Shown here: piece after piece, positions 34,374-41,257 of the stretch
Position numbering within the stretch: the stretch's first letter is position 1
Layout of the letters: each line of letters opens with the position of its first letter
Source of the DNA: Nocardia nova SH22a
GTDB taxonomy: Bacteria; Actinomycetota; Actinomycetes; Mycobacteriales; Mycobacteriaceae
Assembly: GCF_000523235.1 (NCBI RefSeq)
Contig: NZ_CP006850.1
Span: 6,324,001-6,388,000 of the forward strand
Direction of reading: 5' to 3'
Length of the DNA: 64,000 bases
The notes under the pieces: model-generated
Told to the model about the DNA's origin: nothing
Seen by the model: only the letters and a program-made list of their open reading frames with translations
The model's database searches: none
Position numbers and translations under genes: made by a program

Positions 34374-35597
34374 TCAGTGCTGGACGTGCACGAGACCGGC
34401 ATTCATCGACTGGGCCCCGGCCTCGTCGCCCACCACCGCGGTCGCCGCGAACAGCGCACCACCCGCCGCGACCGCGACGGTGACCGCGACCCGGGTCAGC
34501 CTGCGGCGCAGCATTCCCGGCGTCGCGGGTTCCTCCGGTTCGGCGGGCTGCCGACTCTGCCGTGCCGCCTCGGCCGCGTTGCGGGCGAGAATCGCCGCGC
34601 CCTCGGCGATCGTGCGCTCCGGGTCCGGCGCCACGATCACCGGCCGCGCCATCGCCGCGGACAGTACCGCGGCCACCTCGGGCGGGCGGGCGGCGCCACC
34701 GACGACCAGGACGCAGTCCACATCCGCCATGGTGACCCCGGCGCGGTTCAGGCATTCGTACACCACATCCAGCGACTCGCGGATGTGGACGGTGCGCAAT
34801 TCGGTGATCACCGCATCGGAAGCGGCCGCCGAGGACTCACCGGAGCGCCAGTTGCGCCGGCTGGCCATCTCGGCGCCGAAGGCCCGGCCGCCGAAATCGG
34901 TGGACCGCAACGGCTCTCCGATCACCGGCCGTGCCGGGCTCCCGGCGCCGATCCGGACCAGCGTCACCGTCAGACCGGAACCGCCCAGGTCGTAGACCAG
35001 CGCCAGGCCCGGCAGGAGCGGGCCGTGGGCCACCGACAACCAGGCCGCCGCGGCGACGGGTTCGGCGACCAGCGCCGCGTGTGCCAGACCGATCTCGTCC
35101 AGCGACTCCCGCAGGACCCGGACCCGATCCGGTCCGTAGCTCACCGGATGTGTCACCGCCACAGCGGTTTCCGCGCAGGCGTCGTCGGCGGCGGCCACCA
35201 CGTGGGCGGAGACATCCGCGACCACGGTGCGGGCGACGGTCGCCACCAGATCCGCCGACGAGAGCGATCGATGCCGCACGCGCGCGGTCCGTCCGCGCTC
35301 GGTGAGATCGGCGAAATCGGTGACCGCGCGGCCGTGCCGCGGAATCCGCCCGACCCGTGCCTTGCCGGTGCTGTCGAAAGTGAGGGTGGTACGCCATGTT
35401 CCCGGTGCGGTCCGCTGTGGGGACTGCGATTGCCTGGGACCCGCCGCGCGTTTGCCCCGACCGCCGGACGTCGCGCGCCCACCGGCATCGACGGACGCGC
35501 CTCGCTTGCGTCCGCGTGAGTTCTTACCGCTCTCAGGAGTATCGATGGCGCACACCGTGTTGACCGTGCCGATACTCACTCCGAGCCCAACCGTCAT
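34374..35597 (-). CDS. Second Hsp70-like protein with C-terminal membrane segment
   Basis: 407 residues from ATG 35597 with GAGGGGAATTGTG as a good ribosome binding site. Paralogue of the protein at 26240-28687: MTVGLGVSIGTVNTVC matches MTVGFGMSIGSVNSVW, VTDFADLTERGRT matches ITDFADLTKF, then LVYDLGGSGLTVTLV and VLVVGGAARPPEVAAVLSAAMARPVIVAPDPERTIAEGAAI. The phosphate-1 loop again has SIGT in place of DLGT. An insertion of basic, Gly/Arg-rich sequence follows residue 20. One transmembrane segment ([21 protein letters not shown]) near the C-terminus leaves only a short outer tail, unlike the 480-residue tail of the paralogue. Confidence 0.78.
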   Translation of the reverse strand: MTVGLGVSIGTVNTVCAIDTPESGKNSRGRKRGASVDAGGRATSGGRGKRAAGPRQSQSPQRTAPGTWRTTLTFDSTGKARVGRIPRHGRAVTDFADLTERGRTARVRHRSLSSADLVATVARTVVADVSAHVVAAADDACAETAVAVTHPVSYGPDRVRVLRESLDEIGLAHAALVAEPVAAAAWLSVAHGPLLPGLALVYDLGGSGLTVTLVRIGAGSPARPVIGEPLRSTDFGGRAFGAEMASRRNWRSGESSAAASDAVITELRTVHIRESLDVVYECLNRAGVTMADVDCVLVVGGAARPPEVAAVLSAAMARPVIVAPDPERTIAEGAAILARNAAEAARQSRQPAEPEEPATPGMLRRRLTRVAVTVAVAAGGALFAATAVVGDEAGAQSMNAGLVHVQH

Positions 35598-35686
35598 CAC
35601 AATTCCCCTCGATCGACGAGCGTACTTTTTCGCTGCCTGACCCGACCCGGCCATCAGGCAATCATTGTGCTGAGAGCTTGCCAAGC

Positions 35687-35708
35687 ACCGGACAACCGGT
35701 TGTCCGGT
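35687..35708. promoter_or_regulatory. 22-bp perfect palindrome upstream of the second Hsp70-like gene
   Basis: ACCGGACAACC (35687-35697) is followed directly by its exact reverse complement GGTTGTCCGGT (35698-35708), about 90 bp before the start codon of the leftward Hsp70-like gene. A site of this size and symmetry suggests an operator for a dimeric regulator. Confidence 0.6.
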
Positions 35709-35718
35709 CAACCGCCGC

Positions 35719-35728
35719 ATTGTCCGCC
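35719..35728. promoter_or_regulatory. ATTGTCCGCC site shared with the low-complexity/dynamin operon
   Basis: The decamer ATTGTCCGCC occurs here and, on the minus strand, at 47558-47549 upstream of the gene starting at 47432. Together with the adjacent palindrome and GCGGACAAT at 35795-35803 it forms a cluster of TTGTCCG half-sites. Confidence 0.4.
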
Positions 35729-35994
35729 GATCTCACCCGCATCGCAGATATACCTGCTCACCTGCGACAACAAATCAGACAATGCATACGCGCAGCGGAC
35801 AATTCGCGACACAGACCGTGCGGTCCGAATTTGCCAACACCCGTCCAGTTGCTCGTTGCGGCACCGATCGACAGTACCGGCATCCTGCCCGCACACACCG
35901 GAAAATCGACTTTCCAGCGCGGTGCCGGACCGGGCGGCCTACCCTGTCACGCCGAAATACGCACCGGGAGACGCCGATCGAGAGCCGCCTCCGA

Positions 35995-36183
35995 TCAGGT
36001 ATGGGAGTGCGTTGATATCAGCACCCCGGCACCGGCGAGCGCACGGTGTACGCAAATCCCCTGCGGCGCAACAGCGACCTCGGTGGCACCTTCGCCCGGT
36101 TCGTCCACAACACCCACCGCCTCGTGTCCGGAACGATGTCCGGAGATGGGCAGGAGCGAGTGACCGGACAACGCCACGGTCAC
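35995..36183 (-). pseudogene. Possible fragment of a zinc-type alcohol dehydrogenase
   Basis: The frame contains LLPISGHRSGHEAVGVVDEP and GEGATEVAVAPQG, which resembles the GHEAxGVVEEVGEGVTxVAxGD stretch around the structural and catalytic zinc sites of medium-chain dehydrogenases. Nothing before or after it continues the family, so if real it is a short remnant. Similarity is by eye only. Confidence 0.25.
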
Positions 36184-36193
36184 CCGCCCCTGT

Positions 36194-37189
36194 TCAGGCG
36201 GCGGGCAGTTCCGGGATACGGGTCGCGCGGGCGTAGACGGTCTCGCCGTCGGCCAGGCGCAGCGCCTCCGCGTCGCCGCGGGTCACCTGGGCGGTGAACA
36301 GATCGCCCGTGGCGGCATTGCGCAGTTCGAGGCGGACCTCGAAGCCCAGGCGCACGACGCGTTCCACGGTGGCGCGGGTGACGCCCGCCGATTCCGCGGT
36401 GCCCTCGTGCTCGGCCAGCGCCATACCGGGATCACGGCCGATGCGAATGTCGTGCGGGCGCACCAGATGTCCGTTCAGTTTGGCCACCGCGCCGAGGAAG
36501 GACATGACGAACTCGTTCGCGGGACGGTCGTAGACGTCTTCGGGTGTGCCGACCTGTTCGATGCGCCCGGCGTTCATCACCGCGATCCGGTCGGCGACAT
36601 CGAGCGCCTCCTCCTGATCGTGGGTCACCAGCACGGTGGTGACGTGCACCTCCTCGTGCAGGCGGCGCAGCCAGGTCCGCAGATCGTGGCGGACCTTCGC
36701 GTCGAGTGCGCCGAACGGCTCGTCCAGCAGCAGCACCTGCGGATCGACGGCCAGCGCCCGGGCCAGTGCCATGCGCTGGCGCTGACCGCCCGACAGCTGC
36801 GCCGGATAGCGGTGCTGGAATCCGTCCAGACCCACGATCTCGAGCAGTTCGTCGACCCGCTTGCGGATCTCGCTCTTGGGCCGCTTGCGGATCTCGAGCC
36901 CGAACGCCACGTTGTCCCGCACGGTCATGTGCTTGAACGCCGCGTAGTGCTGGAAGACGAAGCCGATATCGCGTTTCTGCGGCGACACCCGGGTGACATC
37001 GCGCTCGGCGATGGTGACGATGCCCGAGTCCAGCGACTCCAGTCCGGCGATGGATCGCAGCAGCGTCGACTTACCCGAACCGGACGGCCCCAGCAGCGCG
37101 GTCAGCTCACCGGACGGGATATCCAAGCTGACATTGTCGAGCGCGGCGAACGAACCGTAGCGCTTGTTCGCGTCGGTGACAGTGATCAT
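36194..37189 (-). CDS. cysA: Sulfate/thiosulfate ABC transporter ATPase CysA
   Basis: 331 residues. ATPase of the sulfate importer. Walker [11 protein letters not shown]-loop [22 protein letters not shown], signature [17 protein letters not shown], Walker [12 protein letters not shown] and the switch histidine in [15 protein letters not shown]. The last 90 residues form the TOBE-like regulatory domain with [12 protein letters not shown], typical of CysA. It overlaps cysW by 4 bp (ATGA) and is last in the order sbp-cysT-cysW-cysA. Confidence 0.95.
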   Translation of the reverse strand: MITVTDANKRYGSFAALDNVSLDIPSGELTALLGPSGSGKSTLLRSIAGLESLDSGIVTIAERDVTRVSPQKRDIGFVFQHYAAFKHMTVRDNVAFGLEIRKRPKSEIRKRVDELLEIVGLDGFQHRYPAQLSGGQRQRMALARALAVDPQVLLLDEPFGALDAKVRHDLRTWLRRLHEEVHVTTVLVTHDQEEALDVADRIAVMNAGRIEQVGTPEDVYDRPANEFVMSFLGAVAKLNGHLVRPHDIRIGRDPGMALAEHEGTAESAGVTRATVERVVRLGFEVRLELRNAATGDLFTAQVTRGDAEALRLADGETVYARATRIPELPAA

Positions 37190-37995
37190 TTGGCGTTACC
37201 CCGCTTGCGTTCGAGGAGTGTCATGAGGACGAGGGTCACCAGCGCCATTGCCATGAGCAAGGTGGCCGCACAATAGGCGCCGAAAGTGTTGTGGTCGTTG
37301 ATGTAGCGACCGTGCACGAGCAGTGTGAGGGTTTGCGAGATTCCCGGCAGGCCGGAGGAGACCATGATGACCGCGCCGAATTCGCCCAGCGCGCGGGCGA
37401 CGGTGAGCACGACTCCGTAGGTGAGACCCCAGCGGATCGCGGGCAGTGTGATGCGCCAGAACGTCTGCCACCGATTCGCGCCCAGGGTGGCCGCCGCCTG
37501 CTCCTGATCGTCACCGATCTCGTGCAGGACCGGTACGACCTCGCTGACGACGAACGGCAGGGTGACGAAGATCGTCGCGATCACCATGCCGGGCAGACCG
37601 AAGATCACCCGGATGCCGACATTGTCCAATCCGCCGAACCAGCCGCCGACTCCCCACAGCATGATCAGGGAGACACCGACCACCACCGGTGAGACGGCGA
37701 ACGGCAGATCGACGATGCCCTGGACCAGTGTCCGGCCGCGAAAATTACCGCGTACCAAGGCAATCGCCGTGATGACACCGAATACGACATTGACCGGGAC
37801 CACGATCAGCACGATCAGCAGCGAGAGATTGAACGCCGAGATCGCCGCCGGTGTCGTGATCGAATCGATGAAGGCGCCGATGCCGTGCTCGAAACTACGC
37901 CACAGAATGATGACCAGTGGCGCGACCAGCAGCACGATCAGATACGCCAGCGCGACGACACGCAGCGAGATTCGGGACGGAGCGGACAGTTTCAT
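37186..37995 (-). CDS. cysW: Sulfate ABC transporter permease CysW
   Basis: 269 residues with six membrane segments and the inner-membrane EAA loop [25 protein letters not shown], which contacts CysA. The sequence ends in a basic stop-transfer [10 protein letters not shown]. Overlaps cysT and cysA by 4 bp at each end, so expression is tightly coupled. Confidence 0.95.
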   Translation of the reverse strand: MKLSAPSRISLRVVALAYLIVLLVAPLVIILWRSFEHGIGAFIDSITTPAAISAFNLSLLIVLIVVPVNVVFGVITAIALVRGNFRGRTLVQGIVDLPFAVSPVVVGVSLIMLWGVGGWFGGLDNVGIRVIFGLPGMVIATIFVTLPFVVSEVVPVLHEIGDDQEQAAATLGANRWQTFWRITLPAIRWGLTYGVVLTVARALGEFGAVIMVSSGLPGISQTLTLLVHGRYINDHNTFGAYCAATLLMAMALVTLVLMTLLERKRGNAK

Positions 37996-38894
37996 CGGCT
38001 GGCCTGTTCCTTACGGGCGGTGCGCTCGGAGAAGATGCGCAGCACGAGCAGGGTGGCGAAGGAGATCACCAGCAGTGCCACCGATACCGCCGCCGCGTTG
38101 ACCGGGCGGTCGACCTCGATCTGCTGCTGGATGTACTGCGAGGCCACCTGCGTCTTACGCGGAATGTTCCCGCCGATCAGCACGACCGATCCGTACTCGC
38201 CGATGGCACGCGCGAAGGCGAGGCCACCACCGGAGATGATCGCCGGCGCCAGTGACGGCAGTACGACCCTGCGGAAGATCGTCAGATTGTCGGCGCCCAG
38301 CGACGCCGCCGCCTGCTCGACCTCCTTGTCCGCCTCGATCAGCACCGGCTGCACCGAGCGGACCACGAACGGCAGGGTGACGAAGGCCAGTGCCACCACC
38401 AGACCGGGCTGGGTGGCGTTGAGGTGGACACCGACCGGGCTCTGCGGCCCGTACAGCGACAGCAGCACGATGCTGGCCACGATGGTCGGCAACGCGAAAG
38501 GCAGGTCGATGAGCGCGTTGACGATGCTCTTACCGGGGAATTCGTCACGCACGAGCACCCACGCGACCACGGTTCCCATGACGACATTGATCACCGCGAC
38601 GACGATCGACACCAGCACCGTCACCCGGAGCGCGTCCAGTGCGGCCGGCGCGGTAACCGCATCCCAGAATCCGGCCCAGCCGTCGTCGAAGGCGTGGACT
38701 GCCAGCGCGGCCAGCGGCAGCAACACGATGAGGCTGAGCCAGAGCATCGTGATCGCCAGCCCGAGCGATCCGGCCGACCCGGTGAGGCGCAGTCGCCACG
38801 ACGGCCCGGCGGACCGTGGCGGGGAAACGCCGGGACCGATGGCCCCGGCGTCGGTACTACTGCCGATCTCGGCATTCGTACTGCTGTCAGTCAC
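37992..38894 (-). CDS. cysT: Sulfate ABC transporter permease CysT
   Basis: 300 residues. The first 35 are a polar, Ser/Gly/Pro-rich cytoplasmic extension, then six membrane segments with the EAA loop AAASLGADNLTIFRRVVLPSLAPAIISG. GTG 38894 is the start, with only a weak GGGTAACT in front, 36 bp after the sbp stop. Pairs with CysW in the importer channel. Confidence 0.94.
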   Translation of the reverse strand: MTDSSTNAEIGSSTDAGAIGPGVSPPRSAGPSWRLRLTGSAGSLGLAITMLWLSLIVLLPLAALAVHAFDDGWAGFWDAVTAPAALDALRVTVLVSIVVAVINVVMGTVVAWVLVRDEFPGKSIVNALIDLPFALPTIVASIVLLSLYGPQSPVGVHLNATQPGLVVALAFVTLPFVVRSVQPVLIEADKEVEQAAASLGADNLTIFRRVVLPSLAPAIISGGGLAFARAIGEYGSVVLIGGNIPRKTQVASQYIQQQIEVDRPVNAAAVSVALLVISFATLLVLRIFSERTARKEQASR

Positions 38895-38930
38895 AGTTAC
38901 CCAGTATTCCGTGTGCTCCGAGTCATCGAC

Positions 38931-39992
38931 TCACTTGGTGGCTTTGTCGTAGAGCACGGCGACACTGCCCGTGTCGGGCGTGAACAGCTGCTTGTCGACC
39001 TGCTTCCAACCGCCCAGATCCGCGATGCTCCACAGCTTCTGCGGCTTCGGGAAGTCCTTGGCGTACTGCTCGGCCACCTGCGGGTCCACCGGGCGGAATC
39101 CCGCCTCGGCCCAGGCCTTCTGACCGGCCTGCGAGTACAGGAAATCCTTGAAGGCGACGGCCGCGGCCGGGTTCTTGGCGTTCTTCGTCACCGCGACCGG
39201 GTTCTCGATCTTGAAGGTGGTCGGCGGGATGACGTGCTCGATCGGATCGCCGCTGCGTTCGGAGAAGATCGCCTCGTTCTCGTAGCTGAGCAGCACGTCG
39301 CCGGTGCCCTGCAGGAAGGTCTCGGTGGCCTCCCGGCCCGACTTCGGCTGCACCTTGATGTGGTCCTTGGAGATCAGCTTGCCCAGGTAGTCGAGACCCG
39401 CCTGCGGATTCTGCCCGCCGTTGCTCTCCGCGGCGTAGGGCGCCAGCAGATTCCACTTGGCGGAACCGGAACTGAACGGGTTCGGTGTGACGACCTCGAC
39501 ACCGGGCTTGAGCAGATCGTTCCAGTCGTGGATGCCCTTGGGGTTGCCCTTGCGCACGGCCATCACGACGACCGAGCCGAACGGCACGCCCTTGTTCGCA
39601 TCGGCGTTCCAGTTCGAATCGACGATGCCCGCGTCGACCAGGCGGGTGATGTCGGGCTCGACCGAGAAGCTGACGACGTCGGCCTGCGCCCCGTCCTTCA
39701 CCTTGCGCGACTGGTCGCCGGAGGCGCCGTAGGACTGCTGGATCTGCGCGCCCTTGCCGGGATCGGTCTTGTTGAACTCGGCGATCACCTTGTCGTAGCC
39801 GGGCTTGACCACCGAATAGGCGAACAGGGTCAGATTCCCCGCGCCACCGCCCGGGGTGGCGCCACCGGGGGTGTCGCTGGAGCCACCACTGCAGGCGGCG
39901 GTCAGTCCCACTGCCGCGAGCGCGGTGAGCGCGACGGCGATCCGGCCGCGGCGCGCCGAGAACCGGAATCTGCTGGACGATCTGCGAGACAT
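38931..39992 (-). CDS. subI: Sulfate-binding lipoprotein (Sbp/SubI)
   Basis: 353 residues from ATG 39992, with AGGAAAGGG upstream. A basic n-region (MSRRSSSRFRFSARRGR), hydrophobic core and lipobox LTAAC give a lipoprotein on the outer membrane leaflet. The mature protein is a type II periplasmic-binding fold: LTLFAYSVVKPGYDKVIAEFNK, QQSYGASGDQSRKV, ADVVSFSVEPDITRL and VTPNPFSSGSAKWNLLAPYA, the sulfate-binding signatures. It delivers sulfate to CysTW. First gene of the operon; its 5' leader is structured and can mask the ribosome binding site (see 40003-40118). Confidence 0.94.
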   Translation of the reverse strand: MSRRSSSRFRFSARRGRIAVALTALAAVGLTAACSGGSSDTPGGATPGGGAGNLTLFAYSVVKPGYDKVIAEFNKTDPGKGAQIQQSYGASGDQSRKVKDGAQADVVSFSVEPDITRLVDAGIVDSNWNADANKGVPFGSVVVMAVRKGNPKGIHDWNDLLKPGVEVVTPNPFSSGSAKWNLLAPYAAESNGGQNPQAGLDYLGKLISKDHIKVQPKSGREATETFLQGTGDVLLSYENEAIFSERSGDPIEHVIPPTTFKIENPVAVTKNAKNPAAAVAFKDFLYSQAGQKAWAEAGFRPVDPQVAEQYAKDFPKPQKLWSIADLGGWKQVDKQLFTPDTGSVAVLYDKATK

Positions 39993-40002
39993 GGGAGTGA
40001 CC

Positions 40003-40050
40003 CTTTCCTGCCGCCCGCCACGGTGACATTCGTGTTGCCCGGGCGGAAAG
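40003..40050 (-). promoter_or_regulatory. Hairpin sequestering the sbp ribosome binding site
   Basis: In the sbp mRNA, CUUUCC (from 40050 to 40045) and GCCCG (40044 to 40040) pair with CGGGC (40017 to 40013) and GGAAAG (40008 to 40003), leaving a GGCA bulge and a 22-nt loop. GGAAAG is the core of the Shine-Dalgarno sequence, so the folded form should block translation. A small CTCT/AGAG hairpin lies just 5'. Confidence 0.5.
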
Positions 40051-40060
40051 ACTCTTTGAT

Positions 40061-40114
40061 TCAGAGGTAGATCTGTGTCGGCATGTGCCGGAGGGTGGCG
40101 CGCTCGCGGCACAT
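40061..40114 (-). CDS. Possible 17-codon upstream ORF in the sbp leader
   Basis: ATG 40114 to TGA 40061 would encode MCRERATLRHMPTQIYL, with cysteine as the second codon. The start lies in one arm of the 12-bp inverted repeat at 40079-40118. There is no good ribosome binding site and it does not match the RRHVD leader motif seen before sirA. Offered because of its position. Confidence 0.25.
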   Translation of the reverse strand: MCRERATLRHMPTQIYL

Positions 40115-40118
40115 GCCG
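40079..40118 (-). repeat. 12-bp inverted repeat (RNA hairpin) in the sbp leader
   Basis: CGGCATGTGCCG (40079-40090) and CGGCACATGCCG (40107-40118) are exact reverse complements, 16 bp apart. Each arm also contains the near-palindrome GCATGTGC, so alternative pairings are possible. It lies 90-130 nt upstream of the sbp start, where an attenuator or sensor domain would be expected. Confidence 0.6.
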
Positions 40119-40183
40119 CCGGAACCGGAATCGCTGCGAAGATTGTGCGCGCCGATCCGATGGAGAAGGCGCAGCGAATCCGG

Positions 40184-40206
40184 ATCTACTGTCAACGACA
40201 GTAGAT
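40184..40206. promoter_or_regulatory. 23-bp palindromic operator candidate upstream of sbp
   Basis: ATCTACTGTC (40184-40193) and GACAGTAGAT (40197-40206) are exact reverse complements around a 3-bp AAC spacer. On the minus strand it includes TTGACA, a possible -35. About 190 bp upstream of sbp; probably the binding site of a sulfur-related regulator, which is not identified. Confidence 0.6.
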
Positions 40207-40425
40207 ATCCGCGATCACGAGACAACCGACCGCGATCAACGCCAATTCATGGCGGACCTGCGGAACAACGCTCGATGACACGGGCAGACTCTAACAGAGC
40301 CCACCGAACCGCGCGAATCGGTCGCGCATCCTTCGATCGCGCCCGGAAATCCCCTTCGACCGGCGCGAACTCCCCGCTACCCGAGCGATCCGGCACGATC
40401 GGCCCGGACTGCCCCGAAACGACGA

Positions 40426-40475
40426 CCGGGACCCGTGCGCGGCCGTGGCGAAAGCCACAGCCGCGCGGGTCCCGG
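40426..40475 (-). terminator. Long GC-rich hairpin with GAAA loop after the 84-residue gene
   Basis: CCGGGACCCG..CGCGGC..GTGGC pairs with GCCAC..GCCGCG..CGGGTCCCGG around a GAAA tetraloop (40450-40453), with one mismatch and a 2-nt bulge. It starts 20 bp beyond the stop of the leftward gene at 40496 and is followed leftward by TCGTCGTTTCG. Confidence 0.7.
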
Positions 40476-40495
40476 TGCGGGCGTTTTCAGCGGAT

Positions 40496-40750
40496 CTATT
40501 CGTCCTCGACCAGGGGCGGGTTCTCGTAGAGTTCGAGCACCCACTCCTCGACGGCGATCTCCTCACCGTCCTCGTCGGGCTCGTCCGGGCGAATCCGATT
40601 CTGCAACCGCACGCCCAGGCCGAGCAGCTGCGCGGCGCGAACCATCTCGAGGGCCTCATCGGCCGGAGCGATGTGGGTGGCGATCAGTCGGGGGCCGTCC
40701 TCGATCTCCAGCAACTGCTCGAGATCCACGAATTCCTCATCGGTTGGCAT
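40496..40750 (-). CDS. Conserved small acidic protein, 84 residues
   Basis: 84 residues from ATG 40750: MPTDEEFVDLEQLLEIEDGP, then RLIATHIAPADEALEMVRAAQLLGL and a very acidic tail (PDEPDEDGEEIAVEEWVLELYENPPLVEDE). No cysteine or membrane segment. I do not recognise a named family; in position it lies in the part of the genome corresponding to Rv2401 next to subI. The amino-acid pattern and GC-rich third positions support a real gene. Confidence 0.7.
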   Translation of the reverse strand: MPTDEEFVDLEQLLEIEDGPRLIATHIAPADEALEMVRAAQLLGLGVRLQNRIRPDEPDEDGEEIAVEEWVLELYENPPLVEDE

Positions 40751-40799
40751 GGCTGCACAGTACCCGCAACCACCGACCGCGGGCGGCCGGAATGCCGGG

Positions 40800-40877
40800 T
40801 CACCGAGTGAGCAGCCAGGCGACGACGATCAGGACGAGCAGCGCGATCAGTGCCAGTTGCACCCGTGAGCGGGGCAT
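40800..40877 (-). CDS. 25-residue single-span membrane peptide
   Basis: ATG 40877 to TGA 40800 encodes MPRSRVQLALIALLVLIVVA followed by WLLTR: a basic N-terminus, one hydrophobic span and a basic end. The ATG shares a base with the stop codon of the upstream gene (TGATG), a classic coupled arrangement, which argues that it is translated. Function unknown; it may associate with the 95-residue membrane protein encoded just upstream. Confidence 0.55.
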   Translation of the reverse strand: MPRSRVQLALIALLVLIVVAWLLTR

Positions 40878-41164
40878 CAGAGCGCGTCCTCGCGCATGGT
40901 CACGCCGCCGCCGACGCCCGCACCGGACAGGACGGGTTCGGCCGGGGTCTCGGAGACGGCCGGTTCGGATTCCGCCGGATCGGACGCGGTCGCCCGATCA
41001 CGGCCGAGCGCACGCAGTACCGTCCGCAGACCGCGGTCGAGCAGGTAGGCGAGCAGGAAACTCACCGGGATCGCGCCGACGAGAACCACGACGAACTGCG
41101 GGATGAACGGCAACCCGGCCACCCAGAGTTCGAAGCCGTCCCACCAGCCCGCAATGTGATGCAC
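40877..41164 (-). CDS. Small membrane protein, 95 residues
   Basis: 95 residues from ATG 41164. One strong membrane span (IPQFVVVLVGAIPVSFLLAYLLDRGL, about residues 21-46) preceded by WWDGFELWVAGLPF, then an Arg-rich segment and an acidic Pro/Glu-rich tail. Corresponds in position to the small membrane protein Rv2401A near M. tuberculosis subI (from memory). It is coupled to the 25-residue gene and divergent from the GH15 gene. Confidence 0.65.
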   Translation of the reverse strand: MHHIAGWWDGFELWVAGLPFIPQFVVVLVGAIPVSFLLAYLLDRGLRTVLRALGRDRATASDPAESEPAVSETPAEPVLSGAGVGGGVTMREDAL

Positions 41165-41257
41165 TCCCCCAGCCTAATGGGTCGGCGGGCGGAGGCGGCA
41201 ACGGCGTCGCGCGGGCCGGCCACGGCAATCGGCGGCGATATCCATCATGATGGCTGC

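Larger units (their letters stand above)
35598..36193. other. Intergenic region with palindromes and a possible gene remnant
   Basis: 596 bp. Its left part, upstream of the leftward Hsp70-like gene, carries a 22-bp perfect palindrome and further TTGTCCG-type words (ATTGTCCGCC at 35719-35728, GCGGACAAT at 35795-35803). Its right part holds a short frame resembling an alcohol-dehydrogenase fragment (35995-36183). A rightward 189-codon frame from 35667 is rich in Arg, Pro and Ser without domain features and is not accepted. Confidence 0.45.

Noticed and set aside
35667..36236. 189-codon plus-strand frame upstream of the second Hsp70-like gene
   Set aside because: Arg/Pro/Ser-rich with no domain, crosses palindromic regulatory sequence and runs into the 3' end of cysA on the other strand.
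38424..40070. 548-codon plus-strand frame over cysT and sbp
   Set aside because: Antisense shadow of the sulfate transporter genes, which are unmistakable.
40083..40529. 148-codon plus-strand frame upstream of sbp
   Set aside because: Crosses two strong hairpins and the 23-bp palindrome; composition is Arg/Pro/Ser-rich with no conserved motif.
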